DNA of 64,000 bases from Magnetospirillum fulvum (GTDB lineage: Bacteria > Pseudomonadota > Alphaproteobacteria > Rhodospirillales > Magnetospirillaceae), in contig NZ_FNWO01000014.1 in the NCBI RefSeq assembly GCF_900108475.1, forward strand, positions 28,954 to 92,953. The letters run 5' to 3'. Positions 8,833-16,735 of the stretch are shown in pieces; position 1 is the first letter of the stretch, and the number at the start of each line of letters is the position of its first letter. The notes under the pieces were generated by a model. The model made no database searches and was not told the origin of the DNA. It worked only from the letters and a program-made list of their open reading frames with translations. The position numbers and the translations under genes were made by a program.

Positions 8833-9945
8833 TCAGGGCGACGGACTTGATACGACCGTCGGCTGGGCGATGCGGACCGCCGCGCCCGGCTGGACGCGGA
8901 GCTGGCCGCTGGTGATAACGCTGTCGCCAGGGGTAAGACCTGTTTCGATGACGATACGGTCGCCGAGACGCTGCCCGGTAATCACCGGCAGAAGCTCGGC
9001 CTTGCCATTTCGGACGACAAAGACGCTATCACCCGATGCGCTGGTCTGGACGGCGGTCGTCGGGACCAGAATCGTCTCCGGGCGCATCGGCTGCATGATC
9101 CCTGCGGTTACATAAAGGCCGGGGCGCAGGATTTGATGGGGATTGGCGAGCGTCGCCTGAACGCTGATATTGCGCGTGTCCTGTCCGACCTTGGGTTCAA
9201 TCGCATTGATCCGGGCTGGAAAGAGCCGATCCGGGTACGCGTCGGTGCGAACCGTGACGTCGCCGCCAAGGCGCAGCTTCGACAGATCCTGTTGCGGCAC
9301 GGTAAAGTTTACATAGAGCGGATCGAGCGCTGTCAATGTCGCCAAAGGATCGCCCGCATTGACATATTGGCCCAGATTGACCCGTCTGATCCCGATCAGA
9401 CCCGCGAACGGTGCCCGGATCGCTTTCTGGGCAATGCGTGCATCGATTCCCTGAATGGCGGCGTTGGCCTGTGTCAGTTCGGCTTCGCGCTGTTGTAAAA
9501 GCTGCTTCGGTTCGGCGCCAATCGGGACAAGCCCAACCGAACGCTCATGCTGCAACCGCGCGAATTGAGCGCGTGCTACGGCTTGCGCCCGATCCGCCCG
9601 GTCCGGTGCGTCATAGAGCTGTACGAGCGGAGTCCCGGCCGTAACCGATGACCCTGCTTCGAAATGGATCGCAACCACGCGACCCGCGACTTCGGGGGCC
9701 AGGGTTACTTCGCGTACCGCCTGTAGCGAGCCGGTCGCTTCGAGCGATTGAGGCAGCGTTTCCGGCTGAACCGTCTGGGCTGAGACTTCCACCGGCGGGG
9801 GGGCATGGCCGCCCGCATTCGTTGAAAGCCGGGCACCACGCCAAAGGTAAATCCCCGTAAAGATCGCGAGAAGGATGAAAGTCGCGAAAACCAACGGCAC
9901 ACGGTACCGCCGAGGCTTAGGCAACCGTTCCAAGGTGTCGGGCAT
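8833..9945 (-). CDS. RND efflux periplasmic adaptor (membrane fusion protein), MexH-like
   Basis: A protein of about 370 residues from an ATG at 9945 (GGAG upstream). The N-terminal anchor helix is VPLVFATFILLAIFTGIYLW. Then come the biotinyl-lipoyl-like half (EVAGRVVAIHFEAGSSVTAG), a coiled-coil hairpin (ERSVGLVPIGAEPKQLLQQ), the second lipoyl half (IRAPFAGLIGIRRVNLGQYV) and beta-barrel and membrane-proximal domains. It bridges the RND pump to an outer-membrane channel. It is the first gene of the operon, directly behind the SoxR-box promoter. A longer frame to 9984 is possible but has no better start signal. Confidence 0.92.
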   Translation of the reverse strand: MPDTLERLPKPRRYRVPLVFATFILLAIFTGIYLWRGARLSTNAGGHAPPPVEVSAQTVQPETLPQSLEATGSLQAVREVTLAPEVAGRVVAIHFEAGSSVTAGTPLVQLYDAPDRADRAQAVARAQFARLQHERSVGLVPIGAEPKQLLQQREAELTQANAAIQGIDARIAQKAIRAPFAGLIGIRRVNLGQYVNAGDPLATLTALDPLYVNFTVPQQDLSKLRLGGDVTVRTDAYPDRLFPARINAIEPKVGQDTRNISVQATLANPHQILRPGLYVTAGIMQPMRPETILVPTTAVQTSASGDSVFVVRNGKAELLPVITGQRLGDRIVIETGLTPGDSVITSGQLRVQPGAAVRIAQPTVVSSPSP

Positions 9946-10037
9946 GTCGGCTCCAGATCGGATTTGCGGGCATTCCCAGCCCATGAGAGTGACTCATGGC
10001 GCAGCCGTGGGGGGCTTGGGCGCGCAGGCCGACTCCA

Positions 10038-10068
10038 TCCTTACAACCTCAACATTAGTTGAGGTCAA
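10038..10068 (-). promoter_or_regulatory. SoxR-controlled promoter with SoxR box for the MexHI-like operon
   Basis: On the minus strand, TTGACC (10063-10068) and TAAGGA (10038-10043) are separated by 19 bases, the over-long spacer typical of MerR/SoxR promoters. Between and overlapping them is the palindrome CCTCAACATTAGTTGAGG (10047-10064). This matches the classical SoxR box CCTCAAGTTAACTTGAGG in all of its outer bases (CCTCAA/TTGAGG). The operon start at 9945 lies about 90 bases downstream. Confidence 0.88.
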
Positions 10069-10541
10069 GAGCCTTGATGTTATAAATGGTTGGGGGTGAC
10101 GCAAAGCACAGCGTTACCGCCGTGGCGAATACAACAGGTGGCGACGGCTGCTCTGGCCGTCAAGATGGCCCGGATCTCGTTCTCGCCCTTGCGGTCGATA
10201 CCGACGACGGCCATTCCGTGCCGTTCGAAATGCGCCTGCATCTGGTCGTGATCGCGTCCGGGCTCCGTCTTTCCGCCCGATCGGGGGTTCGCCTCAACCC
10301 GATGCGTGCCTTGGCTGCCGATCTGGGCGGGGTCGCGACAGGTGACCGAGATGGCCGCTGTCGAAATGTCCCGACGAACCCCGACGGCGGGATGGACGTC
10401 GCCATCGCCTCAGCCGCTTCCCTCTGGCGGGTCAAACGGCACAAGCCCATAATCGGCCGCATCGCCGCCTAATAAACGTCGTCAACCGGGGAAACCGCAG
10501 CCGTCAGGGGACGCTTACGGTAAGCTTGAGGTGACCAATCA
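10069..10541. other. No confident gene; possible gene relic
   Basis: No intact gene is convincing. On the minus strand a frame from about 10412 to 10080 reads protein-like (for example HDQMQAHFERHGMAVVGIDR then KGENEIRAIL) but has an upstream stop, no good start and no recognised family. It may be the 3' remnant of a decayed gene. GAGGTG near 10527-10532 serves the GNAT gene downstream. Confidence 0.4.
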
Positions 10542-11024
10542 TTGAACTCGCTCCCTGCCGGTATCCTGATCCACTACCTCGCCAACCACCCCCACCACGT
10601 CCACACCTGTGCCACCTGGGAACATCAGGAATGGGGGATGGGCGGCGGCAGGACGATGGATGATGCCCTGGCCAGCTACACCGGCAGCCGGAGAGACAGG
10701 CTGCCGCTCACGCTCCTGGCCTGCGGAGCAAATGATGACCTACTGGGGATGGTGAGCCTATGGGCCAGCGATTGCCCATTGCGCCCTGACATCACGCCGT
10801 GGGTGGCTTCCCTGTATGTAGCGCCGAACGGTAGAGGCCAGGGCATCGGTACCTACCTGTTCGAACGGATACAGGAGGAAGCAAGGCGGCTGGGCATTAC
10901 CCGACTCCATCTGATGACCCAGCACTCAGATGCGGTCTATGCCGCACAGGGCTGGAAAATTTTTGAGCGGATTGACGGGCCTGGCTCGATGCGGGATGCG
11001 GTGCTGATGTTTAAGGTACCCTAG
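10542..11024 (+). CDS. GNAT-family N-acetyltransferase
   Basis: A protein of 160 residues with the acetyl-CoA binding core of GNAT enzymes: ASLYVAPNGRGQGIGTYLFE (motif A, R/QxxGxG/A) followed by RIQEEARRLGITRLHLMT, and a C-terminal YAAQGWKIFERI motif as in small-molecule or protein N-acetyltransferases. The substrate cannot be read from the sequence. The start is TTG at 10542, chosen because GAGGTGA lies 9 bases upstream and the frame has no better ATG. It stands alone on the plus strand inside the island, so it is probably accessory cargo. Confidence 0.82.
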   Translation: MNSLPAGILIHYLANHPHHVHTCATWEHQEWGMGGGRTMDDALASYTGSRRDRLPLTLLACGANDDLLGMVSLWASDCPLRPDITPWVASLYVAPNGRGQGIGTYLFERIQEEARRLGITRLHLMTQHSDAVYAAQGWKIFERIDGPGSMRDAVLMFKVP

Positions 11025-11034
11025 GCCAGCGGCA

Positions 11035-11280
11035 TCAAGGCTCTCTCGTCCTTTCCCAAAGGTAGGTTTCGATAACCTCCGACCTCAAGGTTCGTAGGGT
11101 TGTGCCGCTATAGGGGGTGACGATCACCTCCAGCAATTCGTTGATATGGGCTATCCGCTTTTCCTCATCCCAGGCGTCGAATTCTTCAGGAACGATAAAT
11201 TCCGAGTCTGGCTTTTCGATCATGCCGTCGGGCCGCGTATTGCTCTTGGTGTGCTCGGCAAAGCGGACAAAAAATGCCAC
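11035..11280 (-). CDS. Small hypothetical protein
   Basis: An 81-residue frame from a GTG start, rich in acidic and charged residues (SEFIVPEEFDAWDEEKRIAH). No family is recognised. It ends 11 bases from the convergent GNAT gene. The composition looks protein-like and no better frame overlaps, but the start signal (AAGGCGA touching the GTG) is poor. It could be a fragment of a larger lost gene. Confidence 0.35.
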   Translation of the reverse strand: MAFFVRFAEHTKSNTRPDGMIEKPDSEFIVPEEFDAWDEEKRIAHINELLEVIVTPYSGTTLRTLRSEVIETYLWERTREP

Positions 11281-11654
11281 TCGCCTTGATGTCGTGGAGC
11301 GTCAATCACCTCTTCGCCGCGACTGACAATCCCCATCCAGATTGTCGCGCCATACGCAGCCGGCCGCTGGACGTCACGGAGGATGCCTCAGCGCCGTGAC
11401 GGTGCTGAGGCATCCTCACTGTCACGATGACGTGTGGCCGAACCGGTCAGGAGAGGGGCTGACGGTGGAGGGTGGGGAGAATACGGCGGGATGGGGCCGG
11501 AAGGAGAATGGCGGGCTTGGGGGAGGTCGAAGACGGAAAGTGGACCTTCATATTGAGTGCACTGTCACCGTAATCATGGCTGGTGATCCGCGCAATGTGC
11601 TTAATGCGTGTCATTGTAATTTACATCGATAAACGTTCGTTTACGGTTGTTATA
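11281..11654. other. Non-coding stretch with a long hairpin
   Basis: No gene is supported; a plus-strand frame at 11342-11632 has low-complexity, unprotein-like content. The stretch contains a perfect 14-bp inverted repeat at 11379-11417 and becomes AT-rich towards the nuclease gene. Confidence 0.5.
11379..11417. repeat. Perfect 14-bp inverted repeat (hairpin)
   Basis: Arms GAGGATGCCTCAGC (11379-11392) and GCTGAGGCATCCTC (11404-11417) are perfect complements around an 11-base loop. No T-run follows on either side, so an ordinary intrinsic terminator is unlikely. It could be a recombination or protein-binding site. Confidence 0.7.
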
Positions 11655-13088
11655 TCAAGTTGCTATCTCACGAAATCGGTCTTCCATTATCCGATCTATG
11701 AGTGGCCTATTGTTGGCGGCGATTGCCATCAACATTTCAATAATGTCCTTATCCTCTAAGGCGATAATTGCTCCCCGCCCATCTCTGAGGGTATCCCTGC
11801 ACCGTGCAACAAAGCGATCTCTGTCAGTGAAGCTTCTCCCCAAAATAAGTCCCAGGCGCCCGCGAGCAGGTGAAAACCGTCCAGCCATCTGGTCGAGCTC
11901 TGCGTTGGCGATGTCATTAGAATAGTTCTTGCACTCCACCATAATCAGTGATGCAGCTATATTATGCTCACTCCTTCTGCGGAAGAAGAAACCTCCAGTT
12001 GACCCGTTTGTATAAACAATATCTATTCTCTTTCTGCCGTCATGAATCTCGTGCTCCTTCTTTGGGTAAATTATATTTGGGTAAAATATAAAGCTAACCA
12101 AGCCAACCATTAGGCTGTGGTACTTCGATGCGTTATCATTTCCAGGCGGTATTTTTTGAAGCACGTGAATAGATGCGTTGCAAAATGCGGGTTCATCAAA
12201 TTTTTCATCGAGCTCCTTATCTGTTACTTCGCGAGGCACGCCCATAAGCGTCCTGTATCTTTCTAGTATCTCTGGATGTTCAGAGGAGAAGTCGGCGAGA
12301 AAATTCTTTGAAAGCGGATGAATTTCAATAAGTCTCTTTTTGGTCACGCGCTCACGGCCATTTTTCAGAACCTCAACAAGTCCTGAGTGCTGGCGAAGGT
12401 GTTCACTCTGTAAGTATGTTAATACAAATTCATTATAATAAGCTTGGTGCGAGAATGCCATGCTCCATCGTGCCGTTGATTTCGGAACCAAAATAACCTT
12501 TTTGTTGTCTACTATGGGCAGGCTAACGTATATTTCCTCCCATTTGCAGTCTGCACTATTCCATAGTTTCCCAGATGGGACGTCTCGCCTCATCTCAATA
12601 CTATGAAGTGCGCATTGTGCCTGGGTGTATTCGATAAGGTTTCGCCGAATTATGTTGGTGGTCATGTCCGAAATTTTGTCCGGGCCGATCCGTTCAACAA
12701 AGAGTTCGCACTCCGAGAGATCGGAAAGCAGCCCTGTTTGGGCTGCCCGGCTTCGCGCCAACCGATCAAATAAGTCATCTGCCTGGCTGCCGCCAATTCC
12801 TCTTCCTGCTGGTTTGCCGGTAGAAACGCCTAGGCATGTCTCATTTGGCTCTCCCAAGTGATTCATCAGAGCGCGGCCACGTTGTGCGTCACCATTACGA
12901 ATGGCCTGAATTACCGCATCAAAGAAAGATATTACAGCTTCTCTGCAATACACCGACCATGCGTCGTTCCTGACGTTAAAAACATAGGGGTCTATATAAA
13001 GTGGTGTATCTCTGTCGGTGTCGACATTAACAAAGTCGAGTTCATTTTGCCCTTTATTTATGCGGAAATACTGTGCAAAACGGGGCAT
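11655..13088 (-). CDS. PD-(D/E)XK nuclease-like protein, AT-rich, probably horizontally acquired
   Basis: A protein of 477 residues starting at 13088, with GGAGAGG five bases upstream of the ATG. The C-terminal third contains RKRIDIVYTN (Asp356) and SLIMVECKNY (Glu385, Lys387) followed by an ELDQM helix. This is the D...ExK-Q pattern of restriction-endonuclease-like nucleases. The N-terminal two thirds, with NKGQNELDFVNVDTDRDTPL near the start, belong to no family I can name; they may recognise the target. The gene is clearly richer in A+T than the rest of the window, a sign of recent transfer, and lies alone between a hairpin and a broken recombinase. A defence role is inferred from fold and context; no methyltransferase partner is adjacent. 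Confidence 0.72.
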   Translation of the reverse strand: MPRFAQYFRINKGQNELDFVNVDTDRDTPLYIDPYVFNVRNDAWSVYCREAVISFFDAVIQAIRNGDAQRGRALMNHLGEPNETCLGVSTGKPAGRGIGGSQADDLFDRLARSRAAQTGLLSDLSECELFVERIGPDKISDMTTNIIRRNLIEYTQAQCALHSIEMRRDVPSGKLWNSADCKWEEIYVSLPIVDNKKVILVPKSTARWSMAFSHQAYYNEFVLTYLQSEHLRQHSGLVEVLKNGRERVTKKRLIEIHPLSKNFLADFSSEHPEILERYRTLMGVPREVTDKELDEKFDEPAFCNASIHVLQKIPPGNDNASKYHSLMVGLVSFIFYPNIIYPKKEHEIHDGRKRIDIVYTNGSTGGFFFRRRSEHNIAASLIMVECKNYSNDIANAELDQMAGRFSPARGRLGLILGRSFTDRDRFVARCRDTLRDGRGAIIALEDKDIIEMLMAIAANNRPLIDRIMEDRFREIAT

Positions 13089-13113
13089 GTTCCTCTCCGC
13101 CAGCTTGGAACGC

Positions 13114-13141
13114 AATATAGCGGCACGATGCTGCATGCAAA
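13114..13141 (-). promoter_or_regulatory. Promoter of the solo nuclease gene
   Basis: On the minus strand TTTGCA (13136-13141) and TATATT (13114-13119) are separated by 16 bases, a fair sigma-70 promoter. It lies 26 bases before the ATG at 13088 in unusually AT-rich DNA. Confidence 0.5.
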
Positions 13142-13237
13142 TAAATGGATGTGCAATATAATTGATATCACCTGCATGGCTTGCACGGAAGGCCGATTGA
13201 TAGCTGAATTGCCCGTATAGGGAGCAAGGAGCCTTTC

Positions 13238-13414
13238 ATGAAATCCGTCGTTTGCTACCTCCGTGTCAGTGCGGCCACCCAGGGGCGCTCCGGTCTCGGC
13301 ATCGAAGCCCAGGGGCCGCCCGCCAGCAATTCGCCGACCCACGGCTTCACCATCGAACGGTACTTTGAGGAAGTCGAGACTGCCAAGGGCATCGATGCCC
13401 TGGGGTTCCGGTGA
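13238..13414 (+). pseudogene. Serine recombinase (resolvase) N-terminal remnant
   Basis: AAGGAG precedes an ATG at 13238. The frame opens MKSVVCYLRVSAATQGRSGL, the start of serine recombinases (YxRVS with the catalytic Ser, then GLGIEAQ). It drifts after about 25 residues, keeps a resolvase-like FEEVETAKGIDAL segment, then stops at 13412. A working enzyme needs at least ~180 residues. Downstream sequence gives no convincing continuation, so the gene is truncated and frame-shifted. It may be what is left of the machinery that moved this island or a passenger element. Confidence 0.75.
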
Positions 13415-13693
13415 CACTTCACTTGATTCCCCGCCCCTTCCGACGTCCGCTATCGGCAATCCACGTTGACCTACGGCACGTCGGTAATAGGCGCTCAGAA
13501 GCCGTCGAGGAAGTCGTCGGGAATGTCGACGCGTTCCTGGTCACCGCGACCCGCACGGTCGTCCGGTCGTCACGTCGATCGGCCTGGAACGCCGCTGGCT
13601 CAACCATCGTCTCGACCGGGTCGAAGCCCGCCTCGACGTCCTGTCGGCGTAGGCCATGTCAACAAGGAGGAAGGGGATCTGTGGGGGACCGGA
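13415..13693. other. No intact gene; degraded DNA after the recombinase remnant
   Basis: This carries no convincing frame and is probably decayed recombinase or island DNA. It reaches to the terminator of the tRNA-Lys gene. Confidence 0.4.
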
Positions 13694-13726
13694 AAAGCGA
13701 AAGGCCCGATCTTGCGATCGGGCCTT
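13694..13726 (-). terminator. Terminator downstream of tRNA-Lys
   Basis: Perfect arms AAGGCCCGATC (13701-13711) and GATCGGGCCTT (13716-13726) surround a 4-base loop. Read leftward, after the tRNA, the stem is followed by a T-rich stretch (TTTCGCTTTTCC). It lies about 30 bases beyond the tRNA 3' end. Confidence 0.8.
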
Positions 13727-13751
13727 GGCCTAAGACGCCGGTGCGTCTTTA

Positions 13752-13832
<81 letters not shown>

Positions 13833-14029
13833 GTAGTGCCGTTCAACGTGAGCGGCGATCACCGGAGGCCCGGTTTATAGGGAAGTCCTCGAGTCGGCGC
13901 AAGCGAAAAAACGCAGTCTCGCCGAGTTTTTTCGATCCGGTTCCAACCGGGCCGGAAGAGGCGAGGTCATGCCGCGGCGAGACGTCGCCTCCTCTGGTGG
14001 GACGGAGAAAAAAGCGCTAAGAAGACGGC

Positions 14030-14701
14030 ATGAGAACCCTCTACCACCACCCTCTGTGCCCGTTTTCGCGTCTGGTTCGCGTTGTTCTTGGCGAGAAGAA
14101 ACTGGAGTTCGAGGCGCGGATCGAAAAATTCTGGGAAGCACGCCCCGAATTCGTCGCCCTCAATCCCTCCAGCGAGGTTCCGGTTCTGGTCGAGGACAAT
14201 GGCGTGGTTCTGGCCGACGCCATCGCCATCGCCGAATATCTGAACGAGATTCACCGCGAACTGCCTCTGCTGCCCGCCGATCCCGCCTTGCGGGCCGAGG
14301 CCCGTCGTCTGGTCGGCTGGTTCTGTCACAAGTTCTATAACGAGGTGACCGACAATCTGGTCGGCCAGAAGGTGTTCCGTCGTCTCGGCAGCCATCATTC
14401 CGAGCCGGACTCAACCCGCATCCGGCTGGCCTTCTCGCTGATCCGGGCTCATCTCGATTATATCGGCTGGTTGACCGAGCGCCGCTCCTGGCTGGCCGGG
14501 GCCGCCTTCTCGCTGGCCGATATCTCCGCCGCCGTTCAATTGTCCTGTCTGGATTTCATCGGCGACGTACCGTGGGACGAACATCCCGCCGCCAAGGACT
14601 GGTACGCCCGCGTCAAGTCGCGCCCCAGCTTCCGCCCGCTGCTGGCCGACCATCTGCCCGGCTTGCCCCCGCCGCGCCATTACGCCGACCTGGATTTCTA
14701 G
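14030..14701 (+). CDS. Glutathione S-transferase family protein
   Basis: A protein of 223 residues. The N-terminal thioredoxin-like domain starts MRTLYHHPLCPFSRLVRVVL, with a CPFS motif (Cys10-Ser13) at the GST active-site position. It continues to the glutathione-binding VPVLVEDNGVVLADAIAI stretch, where the cis-Pro loop and the acidic residue before A/S sit. The C-terminal helical domain includes the GST core motif FSLADISAAV. It probably conjugates or reduces substrates with glutathione; the substrate is unknown. It stands alone on the plus strand, first gene right of the tRNA-Lys. Its TAG stop is supplied by the CTAG boundary of the repeat that follows. Confidence 0.85.
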   Translation: MRTLYHHPLCPFSRLVRVVLGEKKLEFEARIEKFWEARPEFVALNPSSEVPVLVEDNGVVLADAIAIAEYLNEIHRELPLLPADPALRAEARRLVGWFCHKFYNEVTDNLVGQKVFRRLGSHHSEPDSTRIRLAFSLIRAHLDYIGWLTERRSWLAGAAFSLADISAAVQLSCLDFIGDVPWDEHPAAKDWYARVKSRPSFRPLLADHLPGLPPPRHYADLDF

Positions 14702-14837
14702 AGCGCATTCCACTCAAACGAAGTCAGCGTGGAATGCGCGACAAGCCCGAGCGGCGCTTGAGCCACGCCAGCCCCGGAGGGGCTGCGGCCTTAGGCAAAA
14801 TCCTAGAGCCGATTCCATTTGAATGGAAAAGGCTCTA
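14698..14837. repeat. CTAGAGC-bounded hairpin repeat, copy A
   Basis: A 140-bp element with hairpins at both ends. The left uses arms GAGCGCATTCCAC/GTGGAATGCGC; the right is CTAGAGCCGATTCCATT pairing with AATGGAAAAGGCTCTAG. The middle holds a GC-rich segment (GCCCCGGAGGGGC). An inverted near-copy lies at 34301-34442 and a partial at 43355-43403. It begins inside the stop codon of the GST gene. Confidence 0.85.
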
Positions 14838-14865
14838 GGACGCTCCGGGAGAGCATCCCCCGCCG

Positions 14866-15831
14866 TTATTTCGCCTCGACCGGTTCGGAATTTTTCTGCC
14901 GACGGATATCGGACAGCAGCCACACCACCCCACCGGGCAGCGCGGTGGCAGTGCTGACCAGCCCGAACAGCACCGACAGCACCAGGGCGGAATGGGTTTC
15001 GACCCCGACATAGCCGAAGGCGGCGACCATCGCGGTTTCGCGCACGCCCCATCCGGCGATCGAGATCGGCAGGGTCATGATCAGGATCACCGGCGGCACC
15101 AGCACCAGACAATCAATCGCCGAGACGTCGAGCCCCAGTCCCAGCGCCAGCACATAGACCTGAAGCGACAGATTGGCGTGGCCCAGCATCGCGACGATCA
15201 AGGTGGCCCCGCCCCAGACCGGGCGGAAGAACAATTGGCGGGTGTCGCCCGCCAGATGGATCAGGCCGCGCACGACCCGCCAATGGTGCAGCGAGGCGGG
15301 CAGCCGGTCCAGCACCGACAGCACCAGGATGCCGAACAGGCCCAGCACCGACAGCACCGGAAAGACCCAGCTTCCGGGGATGGTGGGGACGCGCGCCAGC
15401 AATAGCGGCTGGGTCATCGCGACCAGCAGGACCAGGGCGAGCACGGTGGCGGCGCGTTCCAGCATCACCGAATTGATGCTGGCGGTCAGCGACAGGCCCG
15501 ACCGTCTTGCCGTCCACATTCGCACCGCGTCGCCGCCGACGGCACCGGGCAGAATGATCGCGAAGAACACCCCGATATAAAAGACGATGAAGGTCTGCAT
15601 CGTGGTGAAGGTGGCCTTTAGCGCCCGCAGCACCAGCCACCAGCGGACGGCGCCCAGCCACACCTGAAACAGCCCGAGCAGCACGGCGACGATCAGCATC
15701 GTCGGGTCGAGGGTCCGAGCCTGGGCCCAGGCCGAGGTCAGATCGATCTTGCTGAAGACGAACCAGATCAATCCGAGGGAGAGAGCTCCCTTCAGCACCC
15801 AGGGCAGCCACCGCTTCACCATTGACATCAT
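14866..15831 (-). CDS. LPG-synthase-TM / UPF0104 family integral membrane protein
   Basis: A protein of 321 residues, nearly all hydrophobic, with about eight membrane helices. An early one is LKGALSLGLIWFVFSKIDL. The conserved LPGAVGGDAVRMW motif and the late region SIAGWGVRETAMVAAFGYVG are hallmarks of the lysylphosphatidylglycerol-synthase transmembrane family (related to the flippase domain of MprF and to AglD). Members without the synthase domain are thought to act in lipid or polyprenyl-glycolipid handling; no specific substrate can be given. In-frame starts at 15831, 15828 and 15822 are all possible. Confidence 0.83.
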   Translation of the reverse strand: MMSMVKRWLPWVLKGALSLGLIWFVFSKIDLTSAWAQARTLDPTMLIVAVLLGLFQVWLGAVRWWLVLRALKATFTTMQTFIVFYIGVFFAIILPGAVGGDAVRMWTARRSGLSLTASINSVMLERAATVLALVLLVAMTQPLLLARVPTIPGSWVFPVLSVLGLFGILVLSVLDRLPASLHHWRVVRGLIHLAGDTRQLFFRPVWGGATLIVAMLGHANLSLQVYVLALGLGLDVSAIDCLVLVPPVILIMTLPISIAGWGVRETAMVAAFGYVGVETHSALVLSVLFGLVSTATALPGGVVWLLSDIRRQKNSEPVEAK

Positions 15832-15987
15832 CACCGCGCCAAACCCGAAAAGACGGTTTCTATACCACGAAATCTGGGGGGGAGATACCGCGCCACCGCC
15901 CAGGGATGCGGTAGAGAAACAGCAGTGGAAACATCGCCGCAACGACGATATTCTCCGGTCTTTGCCGTACAAGGGATTGCCGGGTCG

Positions 15988-16185
15988 ATGGACGACAGCA
16001 CTGCGAAAATGGTCGCCGAGGCCTATGACGAGACCTTTTCCGAATCGCTGGCGCAGGGGCGTCCGCCCGATGTCGCCCACCGCGAGGGGGTGACGGCGGC
16101 GGCGATGTTCCTGGCGTCGATGACCGGGCAGGACGATTCCGTGGCGATTGCCGAGGTTGAAAAGCTGGGTCTCGCCCCGCAATAA
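15988..16185 (+). CDS. Small conserved-type hypothetical protein
   Basis: A frame of 65 residues from ATG 15988 (MDDSTAKMVAEAYDETFSES onward), divergent from the membrane protein gene. The predicted helical, acidic composition with VAEVEKLGLAPQ at the end looks like a genuine small protein. An upstream GTG at 15925 would add 21 residues. The function is unknown. Confidence 0.55.
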   Translation: MDDSTAKMVAEAYDETFSESLAQGRPPDVAHREGVTAAAMFLASMTGQDDSVAIAEVEKLGLAPQ

Positions 16186-16239
16186 GGCCGACGGCTCCCG
16201 GATCGGAGCCGCCGGATTATCCCGGCCGGGTCGCCGAGA

Positions 16240-16572
16240 TTACTCCTTCGGGTCTTCGTTATCGCGCGGCCAGGGGCGGGTCTGCTCGCCGCCATCCCAC
16301 AGCACCGGCTGGGCCAGCCATTTCTGGATGAAGGCCCAGGATTGGGTATAGCCGTCATGGGGCAGGGTGCAGGCGGAGCAATCCTTCCGCCGCACCCCGT
16401 TCTTGCTGGTGAACGCCTTGAACGGACCCGGACAGTCATAGGCGTTGAGTGGGCAATAACAGAACAGACAGTTGAAGTCCCGCTTCACCCCCTGGTGACA
16501 GGGATAGAACGGACATTCGCTGTTGGTGAAGCCCTTGAAGGCGTCGTTGGCGGTGCTGTCCTTGGGTTCCAC
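16240..16572 (-). CDS. Cysteine-rich small-domain protein
   Basis: A protein of 110 residues with ten Cys packed in ECPFYPCHQG, NCLFCYCPLN, YDCPGP and RKDCSACTLPHDG, the pattern of the cysteine-rich small domain family (PF04071) thought to bind metal. Proteins of this kind often occur near cobalamin genes, but none is seen here. The start is set at GTG 16572 because GGAGAAG lies just upstream. A longer form from ATG 16617 would begin inside a hairpin repeat and is less likely. Confidence 0.72.
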   Translation of the reverse strand: MEPKDSTANDAFKGFTNSECPFYPCHQGVKRDFNCLFCYCPLNAYDCPGPFKAFTSKNGVRRKDCSACTLPHDGYTQSWAFIQKWLAQPVLWDGGEQTRPWPRDNEDPKE

Positions 16573-16597
16573 GGGCTCTTCTCCGCTGTTGTTTTTA

Positions 16598-16735
16598 GAG
16601 CATCGTGCGCCAAACATGACGCACGATGCGCTTGCGGCCATTGAGGCCGCGGCCAAGTGCCCGGAGGGCACGCCCGGCGAGGGGGATATATGAATCGGCT
16701 AAAGCGTGGTGCAGATTAATGCATCACGCTTTAGC
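16598..16735. repeat. Hairpin-ended repeat element between tpx and the Cys-rich gene
   Basis: The left end is a hairpin with arms GCATCGTGCG/CGCACGATGC. The right end is GGCTAAAGCGTGGTGCA pairing with TGCATCACGCTTTAGCC around GATTAA. The middle is GC-rich with GGCC palindromes. The layout resembles the CTAGAGC repeats, but the sequence differs. Its right end overlaps the tpx stop codon. Confidence 0.75.

Noticed and set aside
10086-10472. A 128-residue plus-strand frame
   Set aside because: No family, no ribosome site, and a rival protein-like frame on the other strand; kept only as an unassigned region.
11342-11632. A 96-residue plus-strand frame spanning the 14-bp hairpin
   Set aside because: Composition (Gly/Arg runs) is unlike a real protein and the hairpin lies within it.
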